DNA from: G963702155 sp963702155
GTDB taxonomy: Bacteria; Pseudomonadota; Alphaproteobacteria; Micavibrionales; Micavibrionaceae
NCBI GenBank assembly: GCA_963702155.1
Contig: OY969717.1
Coordinates: 1,550,001 to 1,614,000 of the forward strand
Reading direction: 5' to 3'
DNA: 64,000 bases
Made by a program: the position numbers and the translations under genes. This document shows positions 26,908 to 35,669 of the stretch, piece after piece; within the stretch, counting starts at the first letter, position 1; each line of letters starts with the position of its first letter. The notes beneath the pieces are model-generated. The model was not told where the DNA came from. It saw only the letters and a program-made list of their open reading frames with translations, and searched no databases.

Positions 26908-26940
26908 ATCCTGTTGCGTGTATGCGTAACGGGATTTTTT
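26908..26940 (+). terminator. Terminator after the EF-hand gene
   Basis: An 11-bp stem with two G-U wobbles (26908-26918 with 26925-26935) and a 6-base loop, followed directly by a run of T. It lies about 67 bases after the EF-hand stop. Confidence 0.75.
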
Positions 26941-27023
26941 ATATGCATAACAATAATATCACTTGCAATAAAAGAAGCATTATGACTACTATTTTTTCTT
27001 TAGATATATAAATATTAGGTCAT

Positions 27024-27710
27024 ATGAATAAGCAAAATTTGAAAAACTTAAAACAAAGCGCCGTTATTTTAACGACATCGTTAGCTGTAACACTTGCAAC
27101 TACGCACGAATCAAGCGCTCAAATTAGAGACATACTACATATTGATGCAAACCATCCGGAAATAAACTTAAAATTGGAAACAGTAAAAAAAGGAATTATA
27201 GATAAGAGAAATAATAAAAAAGTAGAAAATATTGAATCCAATCTCCCGCATCGTTTTCAAAATACAATAAATTTACTTGATAACCCTATTTTGACAACCG
27301 AAGTCATAAAACATCAGCGTGAGTACGCTACATATCTTTCTTTCAAAGAGGCACTACCTAATTCCGATATTACAAAGGAACCGAATGCTAGCAACCCTTC
27401 TTTAAAAAAGGCGTTTGATAAAACGCTTGTTATTTTAAAACATACAGACGCACTTAACCCTTCATGGAAGAATGAAGTTATCAATATAAATAAAGTCAAG
27501 CACGTGTGTAATGAGATTAAAAAATATCATCCAGATAACGTTTCTATTACCGTTTCCGATCTTCAAATAGGGAAAGAGTTTAAAAAACAAACAGAATTAA
27601 ATCTAAGCACGTCTAATGATCTAGATATTGTAAATATAAGCATAAATATTGACTCTGAAATGGATCGTAACAAGGCAAAAATAGAATTTAATTATGATAC
27701 ACCTTCTTAA
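27024..27710 (+). CDS. Exported protein of unknown function
   Basis: 228 residues. Signal peptide near 1-33 (a basic start, then VILTTSLAVTLATT and an Ala-X-Ala-like SSAQI cut region). The mature part is Lys/Asn-rich with no motif I recognise and only one Cys (near 160). It has its own AGGT-like ribosome-binding site and lies between a terminator and the convergent rpoN gene, 18 bases away. The coding sequence is more AT-rich than its neighbours, which may mean recent arrival or weak constraint. I cannot name a family. Confidence 0.55.
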   Translation: MNKQNLKNLKQSAVILTTSLAVTLATTHESSAQIRDILHIDANHPEINLKLETVKKGIIDKRNNKKVENIESNLPHRFQNTINLLDNPILTTEVIKHQREYATYLSFKEALPNSDITKEPNASNPSLKKAFDKTLVILKHTDALNPSWKNEVININKVKHVCNEIKKYHPDNVSITVSDLQIGKEFKKQTELNLSTSNDLDIVNISINIDSEMDRNKAKIEFNYDTPS

Positions 27711-27728
27711 GACCGCAATATAAAAAGT

Positions 27729-29243
27729 CTAAACTTTCTTCTCTCTTCGCCTTTCAACGGATGATCCGATCCGCATGGCTTCACGGTATTTTGCAACCGT
27801 TCGTCTGGCCAAATCAATACCCTCATCTTTCAAGAGCGCAACAATTTTATCATCCGATAAGATTTTCTTCGGATCTTCCTCATCTATCAAAATCTTTATA
27901 CGCGCTTTGACCGCCTCGGATGAATGCACCTGCCCACCGTCTTGCCCACCAATAGCGGTGGAAAAAAAGAACTTAAGCTCGTATGTTCCGCGCGGCGTAC
28001 CAATATATTTGTTGGTTGTGACACGGCTCACCGTACTCTCATGCATTTCGATTTTCTCGGCTATATCTTTAAGCGTAAGAGGTTGTAAGAATTCAATACC
28101 ATAATTGAAAAATGCATCTTGTAATTCGACAATCTGTGCCGATACTTTCAAAATCGTCTGCGCACGCTGATCCATAGAACGCACCAGCCAGTTAGCCGAA
28201 TGTAGCTGGGAGTTCAAATAATCTTTATCTTTTTTCTGCACCGCCGTTTGAGCTACTTGTGTGTAATATTCTTGATTAATCAAAACCTTAGGCAGCGTGT
28301 CATTATTAAGCTCTACGCGCCAACCCCCGCCCAGATTTTTCGGAAACTTTCTCATAAAAACATCCGGCACAGCCGTTTGCACAACTAAATGATCGTAATC
28401 AGACGCAGGCTTAGGGTTAAGCGCCTGTATCTCCCCAATCATATCTTGTAAAAACGTCTCATTCACGCCGCATATATCACAGAGTTTTTTAAAATCACGC
28501 TTACCTAAAAACTCCAAATTTTCAAGCAAAGCTTTCATAGGCGTATCTAACTGCCCACGCTCTTCTAACTGCAGTGCCAAACATTCTTTTAAACCCGATG
28601 CAAAAACGCCCGTAGGATCAAACCCTCTCATGGAGTTTAGCAAATCTTCAATCCGCTCTTGCGAACAACTAAGCTGCTCGGCCATCTGCATTACATCCGC
28701 ACGTAAATATCCTGCTTCATCCAGTTGATCAATAAGTAGGCGGCCTATGCTGCGGTTTCTGTCATCTTGGTATGCAACATCCAACTGATCACATAAATGC
28801 TGGCGTAAAGTCTCCGGTTTTGACATTCTATTTTCAAATGCCATATCTGCATCATCAAATTGCATATTGCCACCGGATCCAACAGAGGCTTGCGAACTAT
28901 GGTCAAAACTTTGCGTAGTGTTATGCGATGAAACACTCGCCGCTTCATTACCTGTCCAGACTTCATCAAACTCTTCTTGAGAATGATCTCCTGTCCCGCT
29001 ATCACTTTGGATATTATCACGCTCATAATCGGAAGCAGTATCAGTATTTTGCTCTAAATCACCCTTTGAATTTACATCTGTATCCGCTTTTTCTAAAAAA
29101 GGATTCTGCGCAAGCTCTTCATCTACCAATGCCGTAAGCTCAGCATTATTCATCTGCAGCATTTTTATAGCTTGCTGCAATTGCGGGGTCATTACAAGAT
29201 TTTGCGACTGCCTTAGATCAAGGCCTTGAGAAATCTTAGTCAT
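27729..29243 (-). CDS. rpoN: RNA polymerase sigma-54 factor
   Basis: 504 residues. Region I is a Gln/Leu-rich activator-interaction segment (LRQSQNLVMTPQLQQAIKMLQMNN); an acidic, Ser-rich region II (about 55-120) follows; the core-binding and helix-turn-helix regions come after; and the RpoN box ARRTVAKYRE near 484-493 is intact. The protein directs polymerase to -24/-12 promoters and needs an AAA+ activator; none is coded in this window. It lies 64 bases downstream of lptB, the usual alphaproteobacterial arrangement. Confidence 0.95.
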   Translation of the reverse strand: MTKISQGLDLRQSQNLVMTPQLQQAIKMLQMNNAELTALVDEELAQNPFLEKADTDVNSKGDLEQNTDTASDYERDNIQSDSGTGDHSQEEFDEVWTGNEAASVSSHNTTQSFDHSSQASVGSGGNMQFDDADMAFENRMSKPETLRQHLCDQLDVAYQDDRNRSIGRLLIDQLDEAGYLRADVMQMAEQLSCSQERIEDLLNSMRGFDPTGVFASGLKECLALQLEERGQLDTPMKALLENLEFLGKRDFKKLCDICGVNETFLQDMIGEIQALNPKPASDYDHLVVQTAVPDVFMRKFPKNLGGGWRVELNNDTLPKVLINQEYYTQVAQTAVQKKDKDYLNSQLHSANWLVRSMDQRAQTILKVSAQIVELQDAFFNYGIEFLQPLTLKDIAEKIEMHESTVSRVTTNKYIGTPRGTYELKFFFSTAIGGQDGGQVHSSEAVKARIKILIDEEDPKKILSDDKIVALLKDEGIDLARRTVAKYREAMRIGSSVERRREKKV

Positions 29244-29307
29244 AAAAAAATTATAACATACTATCCATTCAAACCTAATAAGAAATCAAGGGCATCTGCT
29301 CTGCTTC

Positions 29308-30072
29308 TTAACTATACTGAAAATCCTCGCCCAGATATACGCGGCGCACATCGGCATTTTGAACAATATCCGCCGGCGCGCCATCCATCAAGACTTTCCC
29401 ATCATGCAAGATATAGGCGCGATCAACTATACCCAAACAATCGCGCACATTATGATCGGTAATTAAAACGCCAATGCCGCGCTCTTTTAAATGCCCGATC
29501 AAATTCCGTATCTCCCCCACTGCAATCGGATCAATCCCCGCTAATGGTTCATCTAGCAAAATAAAATCTGGCCTTGTCGCCAGCGCACGTGCAATCTCGA
29601 CACGCCGCCGCTCCCCGCCGGATAACGCAACCGAAGGCGTACGGCGCAAATGATCAATACCAAATTCGGCCATTAAATCATCGATCATCATTTCTTGATC
29701 TTCCGCTGCAATTTTTAAAGACTCTGTAACCGCCCTTAGGTTATCTTCAACACTAAGTCCGCGAAAAATAGACGCCTCTTGCGGTAAATACCCCACACCC
29801 ATCCGTGCACGGCGATACATCGGCAGGTTAGTAATATCCTGTCCATCAAGCTGTATATAACCGCCATCTGCATTTATAAGACCGGTTATAATATAAAAGC
29901 ACGTCGTTTTGCCCGCACCATTGGGGCCAAGCAAAGCAACCGCTTCCCCGCGCTGTATCGAAAAACTAACATCTCGCAAAACGGGTCGCTTTTTGTAACT
30001 TTTGGATAAATGCTGCGCACTTAAACCCTTTGGTGCGGCTTGTATAATATTCTTTTTTTGTCCACTATTCAT
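29308..30072 (-). CDS. lptB: LptB, LPS export ABC ATPase
   Basis: 254 residues. Cytoplasmic ATPase of the LptB2FG lipopolysaccharide extractor. Walker A GPNGAGKTT (about 49-57), Q-loop in VGYLPQE, the signature LSGGERRRVEIARAL and Walker B FILLDEPLAGID are all present, and the switch His is in LITDHNV. An N-terminal extension of about 16 residues precedes the ABC domain. Its start codon shares one base with the stop of the LysE-type gene upstream, so they are translationally linked. Membrane partners LptF and LptG are coded at 10.6-12.9 kb. Confidence 0.94.
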   Translation of the reverse strand: MNSGQKKNIIQAAPKGLSAQHLSKSYKKRPVLRDVSFSIQRGEAVALLGPNGAGKTTCFYIITGLINADGGYIQLDGQDITNLPMYRRARMGVGYLPQEASIFRGLSVEDNLRAVTESLKIAAEDQEMMIDDLMAEFGIDHLRRTPSVALSGGERRRVEIARALATRPDFILLDEPLAGIDPIAVGEIRNLIGHLKERGIGVLITDHNVRDCLGIVDRAYILHDGKVLMDGAPADIVQNADVRRVYLGEDFQYS

Positions 30073-30791
30073 TATGGCATAATCCCTTTACTTACCGCTA
30101 AACGCAACCCCATAAATATAAGCAACCCGCCGCATACCCCTTCAATCCATCGCATAACACGTACAAAATTTTGCTGCGCTTTTTGATGCGTCAGAATATA
30201 CACTACAAACATAAACCAAGTTATTTCAATAAAAACCGATGTTAAGCCATAAAGTGTAAGTATATATATCGGTGTATCCAAAGATATAAATTGCGCAAAA
30301 ATAGCTGTAAAAAAAACGACCGCTTTTGGATTTAGTAAATTGGTAAAAACACCCGATTTAAAAGCTTTAAAACGATTGCACGATTTATAAGGGGTTAATA
30401 AAATACCGTCTCCATTATCCGTACTCTGTCTTGAACTCTCGGGATCGTCTTTTAGTATATCTGTAATTGCTTTGTTTTTATATGGCGCATCATCACGTTT
30501 TTTAAATAAGGGAATAATGCCTTTCATTCCAATATATATAAGATAAGCCGCACCTGAATATTTAATCGCCGCATATAAAAATGGAGATTGCTCTATTAAA
30601 ATTGCTATACCGCATAAAACAAAAATAATGTGAAGCCCAACACCTGCGCCTAAGCCAATCGCGGTATATAAACCCGCCTGCCGTCCATATCGCATGGATT
30701 GCCGGACGCTCATCGCAAATGCGGGGCCTGGCGACATCGTTGCTGCGGCTTGCACCGCTGCAAGCAAAAGCCATTGTGAGAAAAAAATCAT
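30072..30791 (-). CDS. LysE/RhtB family amino-acid exporter
   Basis: 239 residues with about six membrane helices. The N-terminus has the family motif AATMSPGPAFAMSVRQSMRYGRQAG, with GLGAGVGLHIIFVL next, and the KSGVFTNLLNPKAVVFFTA segment of the second half. LysE/RhtB proteins export amino acids or similar metabolites by proton antiport; the substrate cannot be told. A hydrophilic loop (about 105-140) is somewhat longer than usual. It is inserted between lptA (55 bases upstream) and lptB (one-base overlap), which are normally adjacent, so it may share the LPS operon transcript. Confidence 0.87.
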   Translation of the reverse strand: MIFFSQWLLLAAVQAAATMSPGPAFAMSVRQSMRYGRQAGLYTAIGLGAGVGLHIIFVLCGIAILIEQSPFLYAAIKYSGAAYLIYIGMKGIIPLFKKRDDAPYKNKAITDILKDDPESSRQSTDNGDGILLTPYKSCNRFKAFKSGVFTNLLNPKAVVFFTAIFAQFISLDTPIYILTLYGLTSVFIEITWFMFVVYILTHQKAQQNFVRVMRWIEGVCGGLLIFMGLRLAVSKGIMP

Positions 30792-30846
30792 GCCTGTTTA
30801 AATCCGTGCTTTTTGTAACAATAAAATACTCAAAAGCCTCTTAAAA

Positions 30847-31689
30847 TCATTGCGAGTTTGGGTAAAAAACACCGCGCACCTTTCCCGTACCGGGTCTTGT
30901 GGCTTGCCCTCCAAATATGCGGCTGGTGTTGGTATCCAAATTAACTTCTGCCTTTGCACCTTCTAAAATATTTGGCCCTCGCATTATTGTAACTCCGCCT
31001 GTAAGCGTTACAATATTAGTATCCGCTTTATAAATCGCATACGTGCCGCGTGCCACCTCTGTCGGCGTAGTAATAACCACATTACCCGTTGCCTCTAATG
31101 TGTCCAAAACCCGCTCACCCTTATTATTTTCCTTTAAAACTGCAGATACCTCATCCGCCTCCAATGTATCTTCAAGCCTGACAACTCTAGCATCGCCAAT
31201 GGCCTTAATCCGCCCTTGTGCAACCCAATATTCAAAACTGTCTTTTGCCGTAACGGTTTGATCCGGCGCAACCATTTTTAGGTCATCCCCTGTCATTACG
31301 GCCAGCCCTTCATCAATGTTATAAACCCCCCGATCACCATGGGCCGTATTTTCACGCGACGAAATAACAACATTTTCATCGGCCGTAACCCGCCAAATTG
31401 CCATCCCGCCGCCCTCACCTTCTCGGTAATTGGCTGTCAGTGTTGCTGCCGCGATCGATACGTCACCTTGTTGGGCCAGCGCATTCTCGCGTGCAATAAA
31501 AATCTCTTCTGCACGTTTCCATTCCAGCGTCCCATCTGCCGTAATTTCAATAGGCTTGTCCTTATCGGGGTTATTTGTATCAACGGGCGCAAGCGCCTGC
31601 GGCATACCTGTTACGTTCTGTGCGTGTATAGTGTCTATCTGCATGAATAAGACTAACGCTAATGCACTCGCAATAAATATTTTGACCAT
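30847..31689 (-). CDS. lptA: LptA, periplasmic LPS transport protein
   Basis: 280 residues. Signal peptide of about 23 residues, then an OstA/LptA beta-jellyroll: DKPIEITADGTLEWKRAEEIFIARENA at the start, repeated short strands (VVITTPTEVARGTYAIYKADTN, VTLTGGVTIMRGPN) and ILEGAKAEVNLDTN near the end. LptA forms the periplasmic bridge carrying lipopolysaccharide from LptC to LptD. It is longer than E. coli LptA, as is common in alphaproteobacteria. It overlaps the lptC stop by one base. Confidence 0.9.
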   Translation of the reverse strand: MVKIFIASALALVLFMQIDTIHAQNVTGMPQALAPVDTNNPDKDKPIEITADGTLEWKRAEEIFIARENALAQQGDVSIAAATLTANYREGEGGGMAIWRVTADENVVISSRENTAHGDRGVYNIDEGLAVMTGDDLKMVAPDQTVTAKDSFEYWVAQGRIKAIGDARVVRLEDTLEADEVSAVLKENNKGERVLDTLEATGNVVITTPTEVARGTYAIYKADTNIVTLTGGVTIMRGPNILEGAKAEVNLDTNTSRIFGGQATRPGTGKVRGVFYPNSQ

Positions 31690-32405
31690 TAAAATTCCCC
31701 TTCAAGACTATTATGAGAAGCCGACCGGTTTAGTAAAACCTTTGCCGGGCCTTTAAATATAAGGTGCTCTGCCCCCGCATCGCCTTGTAATCCCTTAGCT
31801 TCCAAAGTACCCGCCGGCCCTTCCCCAAATACATTTTCTTCTGAAATCGCTGTATTTAAATCCAGATCCAGATCTAATACCGCCGTATTGAGTTGATACC
31901 CTTTGTTATGGGTCAAAACAACATCCCCTTTTAATAATAAACGCTGATTATCTTGACGAAATGCACCTTGATTGGCTTTTACAGTAATAATTTCACCGGT
32001 TTTCAAATCCATCTCTGCCAGCGGGTTTTCCAAAATAATGACATCTTCATTGGTCTCACCCTGAATTGCACGATTTGCCGTAATAGTATAGGGCCGGGTT
32101 TCATCATCAACACTCCCAAACCGCGGGTTCAGTAATTCATTCTTGCCAAATCGCTTCGGCGCTTGCTCATCTTGTGCGGCTGGCGCAATCCGGTCATCGC
32201 CTATATAACTCCACGTAAAAACAATCGTGGCAATTATAGCGGCGGTTAAAGGTAATAAAATCCGTGAAAATTTAATAAATGATGAGTACCGATCTTTTTT
32301 GGCAGAGCTTTGATCACGTAATGATCGTGGCCTCTCGCCACTCGTCATAAGCCGTATCCGGCGAGCATCCTGTTCTTCATCATTATCGGGTATCAAATCA
32401 CTCAT
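31689..32405 (-). CDS. lptC: LptC, LPS export protein
   Basis: 238 residues. A cytoplasmic N-terminal stretch of about 45 residues, one membrane helix (about 47-67), then a periplasmic OstA-like beta domain with PYTITANRAIQGETNEDVIILENPLAEMDLKTGE. It joins the LptB2FG complex and passes lipopolysaccharide to LptA, which is coded next with a one-base overlap. The long N-terminus is more than the anchor usually needs. Confidence 0.87.
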   Translation of the reverse strand: MSDLIPDNDEEQDARRIRLMTSGERPRSLRDQSSAKKDRYSSFIKFSRILLPLTAAIIATIVFTWSYIGDDRIAPAAQDEQAPKRFGKNELLNPRFGSVDDETRPYTITANRAIQGETNEDVIILENPLAEMDLKTGEIITVKANQGAFRQDNQRLLLKGDVVLTHNKGYQLNTAVLDLDLDLNTAISEENVFGEGPAGTLEAKGLQGDAGAEHLIFKGPAKVLLNRSASHNSLEGEF

Positions 32406-32526
32406 GACCTATATGTAGCAGGATATGGCAATCTCTCAAAACTGAAATTAATGGCTATTTTAAAAACGACGATCAAACCTAATGCTAAATAAGTTTTAAA
32501 CCTTATTTAATTACAGCGTAAACACA

Positions 32527-32557
32527 AATACCCTAAGAACCGGAAGCTTAGGGTATT
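32527..32557 (-). terminator. Strong hairpin between kdsD and lptC
   Basis: A perfect 11-bp inverted repeat (AATACCCTAAG at 32527-32537, CTTAGGGTATT at 32547-32557) with a 9-base loop, 28 bases after the kdsD stop. The T-tract on the minus strand is short and interrupted, so termination may be partial; it could also stabilise the transcript end. Confidence 0.55.
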
Positions 32558-32584
32558 CGTATTTGCAGAACTTGAAAACGTTTT

Positions 32585-33640
32585 CTACGCGATACCGTTT
32601 TGAATACAATCTTGAAGACGTATCATCCCGTTAAGCTTTCCATCCTTCATAACTAAAAGGCTGGTCAAATATTGTCCCGGTACTTTGGTCATCACATCAA
32701 CGGCCTTAACAGCAAGCGCATCCGACTCAATCGATTTTGGAGTTTCGCTCATAATATCACGAACATCGCGCTGTAAAAGATCAGGCGCCATATTTCGTTT
32801 TAAGTCCCCATCAGTGATAATGCCTTTTACATTATTATCTTGATCAACCACAATGGCCGCGCCAAGATTTTTCTCACTCAAAACCAGAATGCCCTGATCC
32901 ATTTTTGCGTCTTCCCCTACAAGCGGCAAATCATCAAATTGGATCATAATTTCGGAAACGGTCAATAATTTTTGGCCCAGTTTTCCCCCGGGATGATAAA
33001 CTTTATACTGATCAGGTGTTAATTCCATACGATGCAGCAAAGCCACGGCTAGCGCATCACCAAGCGCAAGCATCATCGTTGTTGAGGTCGTTGGCGCCAA
33101 ACCGTTTGGACAGGCCTCGCGTACCCCTGCCGGCAATGGCATACAAATATCTGCATATTTAGCCAAAGTGCTTTTAGGCTCGCTTGTAATCGCAATCAAT
33201 GTGATATCAAAACGGCGCGTATAATGAATTATATCGGACAATTCTAGATTTTCACCTGAATTGGACAAAATCATCACAACATCATTTTTGGTGATCATAC
33301 CCATATCGCCGTGGCTGGCTTCACCCGGATGCACAAAATAGGCGGGCGTACCCGTGGATGATAATGTCGCTGCAATCTTGCGCGCTACATGACCGCTTTT
33401 TCCGATACCTCCAACAATAAGGCGGCCAGATGTTCTACCTTGCTGCTTCATGTCGTGAATACGCTCGACCGCATCTGAAAACGGCACATCAACACTGGTT
33501 GAAAGCGCAATTAAACCATCAATCTCGTCTTTTAAAACCTTTGCACCGCGCGCGATATTTGTACGCTGTATCTGCGAATATGGCGGCTCTTCGTCATCGG
33601 CAGGAATTTCAATATTTGGGTTGGTCACAACTTTAATCAT
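32585..33640 (-). CDS. kdsD: Arabinose-5-phosphate isomerase (KpsF/GutQ type)
   Basis: 351 residues from the ATG at 33640; an upstream GTG lies inside the GGAG ribosome-binding site and is rejected. An N-terminal SIS domain (VGGIGKSGHVARKIAATLSSTGTPAYFVHPGEASHGD, then ILSNSGEN) is followed by two CBS domains (for example IVVDQDNNVKGIITDGDLKR). The enzyme interconverts ribulose-5-phosphate and arabinose-5-phosphate, the first step to Kdo of the lipopolysaccharide core. This agrees with the lptC, lptA and lptB genes downstream. The N-terminus is about 20 residues longer than E. coli KdsD. Confidence 0.92.
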   Translation of the reverse strand: MIKVVTNPNIEIPADDEEPPYSQIQRTNIARGAKVLKDEIDGLIALSTSVDVPFSDAVERIHDMKQQGRTSGRLIVGGIGKSGHVARKIAATLSSTGTPAYFVHPGEASHGDMGMITKNDVVMILSNSGENLELSDIIHYTRRFDITLIAITSEPKSTLAKYADICMPLPAGVREACPNGLAPTTSTTMMLALGDALAVALLHRMELTPDQYKVYHPGGKLGQKLLTVSEIMIQFDDLPLVGEDAKMDQGILVLSEKNLGAAIVVDQDNNVKGIITDGDLKRNMAPDLLQRDVRDIMSETPKSIESDALAVKAVDVMTKVPGQYLTSLLVMKDGKLNGMIRLQDCIQNGIA

Positions 33641-33751
33641 TTTTATCTCCACAATTTATAAAAAGAATTTTATAATATTTAAATGCTATGCTCAAAGGTT
33701 TTACAGAATAAATTAATATTTTGCAAAAGAAATCTCAAACAGCCTGCAAAT

Positions 33752-34363
33752 CTAATGCGCAAAAATATCTGTATCAGGCCATCCTTCCAGATCAAGCGCC
33801 GCCCGCGTAGGAAGAAAATCAAAACATTTTTGCGCCAAATCCCGCCGGCCCTCACGTGCCAAACGCGTTTCGAATTCATCATGAAGCGCGTGCAAATACA
33901 AAACATCATTAGCCGCATATTGAAGCTGATCCTTGGATAATTCCGGCGCGCCCCAATCAGACGTTTGCTGCTGCTTATCCAGATTAACGCCTAGCAATTC
34001 TTTACAATTATCTTTCAATCCATGACGGTCGGTATAAGTACGCACCAACTTGGATGCCGTACGCGTGCAAAAAATCGGCGCCGCCAACACACCTAAATAT
34101 TTTTGTATAATCGCAATGTCAAACCGCGCAAAATGATACAGCTTTAATACATTCCCATCGCCTAAAATCGCTTTCAAATTCGGCGCATCATAAGTTGAGC
34201 GATCAAGTTGAACAATATGTGCAACCCCGTCACCGCCTGAAATCTGCACCACGCATAATGGGTCGCGTCCATGTACCAATCCCATTGTCTCGCTATCAAC
34301 CGCAATGCGGTCATCAAATGTCAGACCTGCTGGAAGGTCACCCTGATAAAGCTCTATGCTCAT
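33752..34363 (-). CDS. rnd: Ribonuclease D-type 3'-5' exonuclease
   Basis: 203 residues: only the DEDDy exonuclease domain, without the HRDC domains of E. coli RNase D, which is the short form usual in alphaproteobacteria. Exo I is IAVDSETMGLVHGRD, exo II is in YHFARFDIAIIQKYL and exo III is in LQYAANDVLYLHALHDEFE. It probably trims the 3' ends of tRNA and other stable RNAs. First gene of the minus-strand group leading to kdsD and the LPS genes. Confidence 0.9.
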   Translation of the reverse strand: MSIELYQGDLPAGLTFDDRIAVDSETMGLVHGRDPLCVVQISGGDGVAHIVQLDRSTYDAPNLKAILGDGNVLKLYHFARFDIAIIQKYLGVLAAPIFCTRTASKLVRTYTDRHGLKDNCKELLGVNLDKQQQTSDWGAPELSKDQLQYAANDVLYLHALHDEFETRLAREGRRDLAQKCFDFLPTRAALDLEGWPDTDIFAH

Positions 34364-34603
34364 AATATTACTCTGCTTGTATTTATAAAATTACGCTTTT
34401 CTTAAAAGGCTTGTCACTTACATTTTGTAACCGCATATAAACCTTAACGGCTCGTATGCATCAATTCCACCATTTGCGTAAAACGCTACAAATTATTACT
34501 TATAAAAGCCTAAAATGTCTGATAACCTACTACATGCACCTTGTCAAACAATCAACAGACATGACGCATCTAAAAACTTCACCTTTTTTTAACAATCATT
34601 GCA
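34364..34603. other. Non-coding gap between divergent genes
   Basis: Part of a 336-base gap (34364-34699) between rnd and the response regulator. It is AT-rich and contains no open reading frame with a ribosome-binding site that I trust. The only feature I could pick out is the promoter at 34604-34632 on the plus strand; the rnd promoter should also lie here but was not identified. Confidence 0.5.
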
Positions 34604-34632
34604 TTACAATTAAGCCCTGAAATCAATATAAT
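34604..34632 (+). promoter_or_regulatory. Sigma-70 type promoter of the response regulator gene
   Basis: TTACAA (34604-34609) and a consensus TATAAT (34627-34632) are exactly 17 bases apart, leaving a leader of about 60 bases before the start codon at 34700. This is one of the clearest promoter-like sites in the window. Confidence 0.65.
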
Positions 34633-34699
34633 GAATAGAAACCAAACTCTTAAACGCAAGACAAATTATAAAATTTGGGGCTCCAAGGATTAAACAATC

Positions 34700-35539
34700 A
34701 TGAATATTCTTATTGTCGATCGTGACGATATCACGGTACAGCTTATAAAATCAAAACTCGAGCCATTAGGCCATAAAATCACGCATGAGCCTGCTAAGAA
34801 CAAGGCTGAAGATATGCTCGCCAATCAGGATTTTGATATTGTAATAATTGACCCCGCGCCGTTAACAAGCGCCAAGCCAACCGTACTGAATTTGCGCCGT
34901 GCAACAAGGAAATATCCGTACATCATTCTTTTATCCGAAGATGCTAACACACAAGATGCCATAAAGTCCGGCATGAATGACGCATTGATAAAGCCAATTG
35001 ACACCGAACAACTTGATCGCAAAATTAAAAACGCCCGTGTTCTGCTGGAACTTATAAACCGGATTGGCGATGATTCCGAGGATTTCCCCAGCGCGGGCGG
35101 TGTTATTGCAAAATCTGCCTTCAATCAATTATTTTTATCCGCCCTTGATCGTGCCGATCGATATGGCGAAAAAACATTCGTCCTTTTTATTACACTTTCA
35201 AACTATCGTAGCATTTATGAGCTCGATGGGCCTTATGCTGCCGATTATACGGTTGCAAAGCTCTGTAAACGTCTCGTACATCTGCGGCGGCAATCAGATA
35301 TTATAGGCCAGACAGAGCGCTACGAATACGCCCTTCTCTTGCAAAGGCCCGTATATGAAACTGAGCCAATGGAGGCCGCCAAGCGTTTTGCGGCCACACT
35401 GGACGAATACGAAGACTTGGCCGAGGGCAGCAAGGCACCGATCGAGATCACCGTATCTCTTGTTGATGTTCCAACTGGTAAAGTACACATGGCTCATAAA
35501 ATGACCAAAGGCGAAGAAAAAAAAGCAGAAATCGCCTAA
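34700..35539 (+). CDS. Response regulator with degenerate GGDEF-like domain
   Basis: 279 residues. The N-terminal receiver domain (1-115) keeps the phosphoacceptor D51 (VIID), acidic residues at 8-10, S79 and K98 (ALIKP). The C-terminal domain (about 135-260) has the length and pattern of a GGDEF domain (SALDRADRYGEKTFVLFITLSNY, then a two-residue DI step), but the active-site loop reads TERYEY at 205-210 instead of GGDEF. It should therefore not make c-di-GMP and may act by protein interaction or nucleotide binding. No sensor kinase is adjacent. Its promoter is visible and it is the only gene of its unit. Confidence 0.72.
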   Translation: MNILIVDRDDITVQLIKSKLEPLGHKITHEPAKNKAEDMLANQDFDIVIIDPAPLTSAKPTVLNLRRATRKYPYIILLSEDANTQDAIKSGMNDALIKPIDTEQLDRKIKNARVLLELINRIGDDSEDFPSAGGVIAKSAFNQLFLSALDRADRYGEKTFVLFITLSNYRSIYELDGPYAADYTVAKLCKRLVHLRRQSDIIGQTERYEYALLLQRPVYETEPMEAAKRFAATLDEYEDLAEGSKAPIEITVSLVDVPTGKVHMAHKMTKGEEKKAEIA

Positions 35540-35550
35540 AATAAAAAAAA

Positions 35551-35579
35551 TTGACTTTGTGAATATTTTCCTATATCTT
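35551..35579 (+). promoter_or_regulatory. Possible promoter just after the response regulator gene
   Basis: TTGACT (35551-35556) and TATCTT (35574-35579) are 17 bases apart. Transcription would begin near 35586 and meet a terminator-like hairpin within about 30 bases, before the small gene at 35670. Confidence 0.45.
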
Positions 35580-35610
35580 CTAATTATCAAGACCACAAAA
35601 CCGTTTTTTA

Positions 35611-35653
35611 AACGTCGCTCTTAAATACTAAGAACGGCGTTTTTCTATTTTAT
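35611..35653 (+). terminator. Hairpin with T-run upstream of the 111-residue gene
   Basis: 12-bp stem with one wobble and one mismatch (35611-35622 with 35630-35641), a 7-base loop, then TTTTTCTATTTT. It could terminate the response regulator gene, or act as an attenuator in the leader of the following gene. Confidence 0.65.
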
Positions 35654-35669
35654 ATTTAGGAGAAATTTC

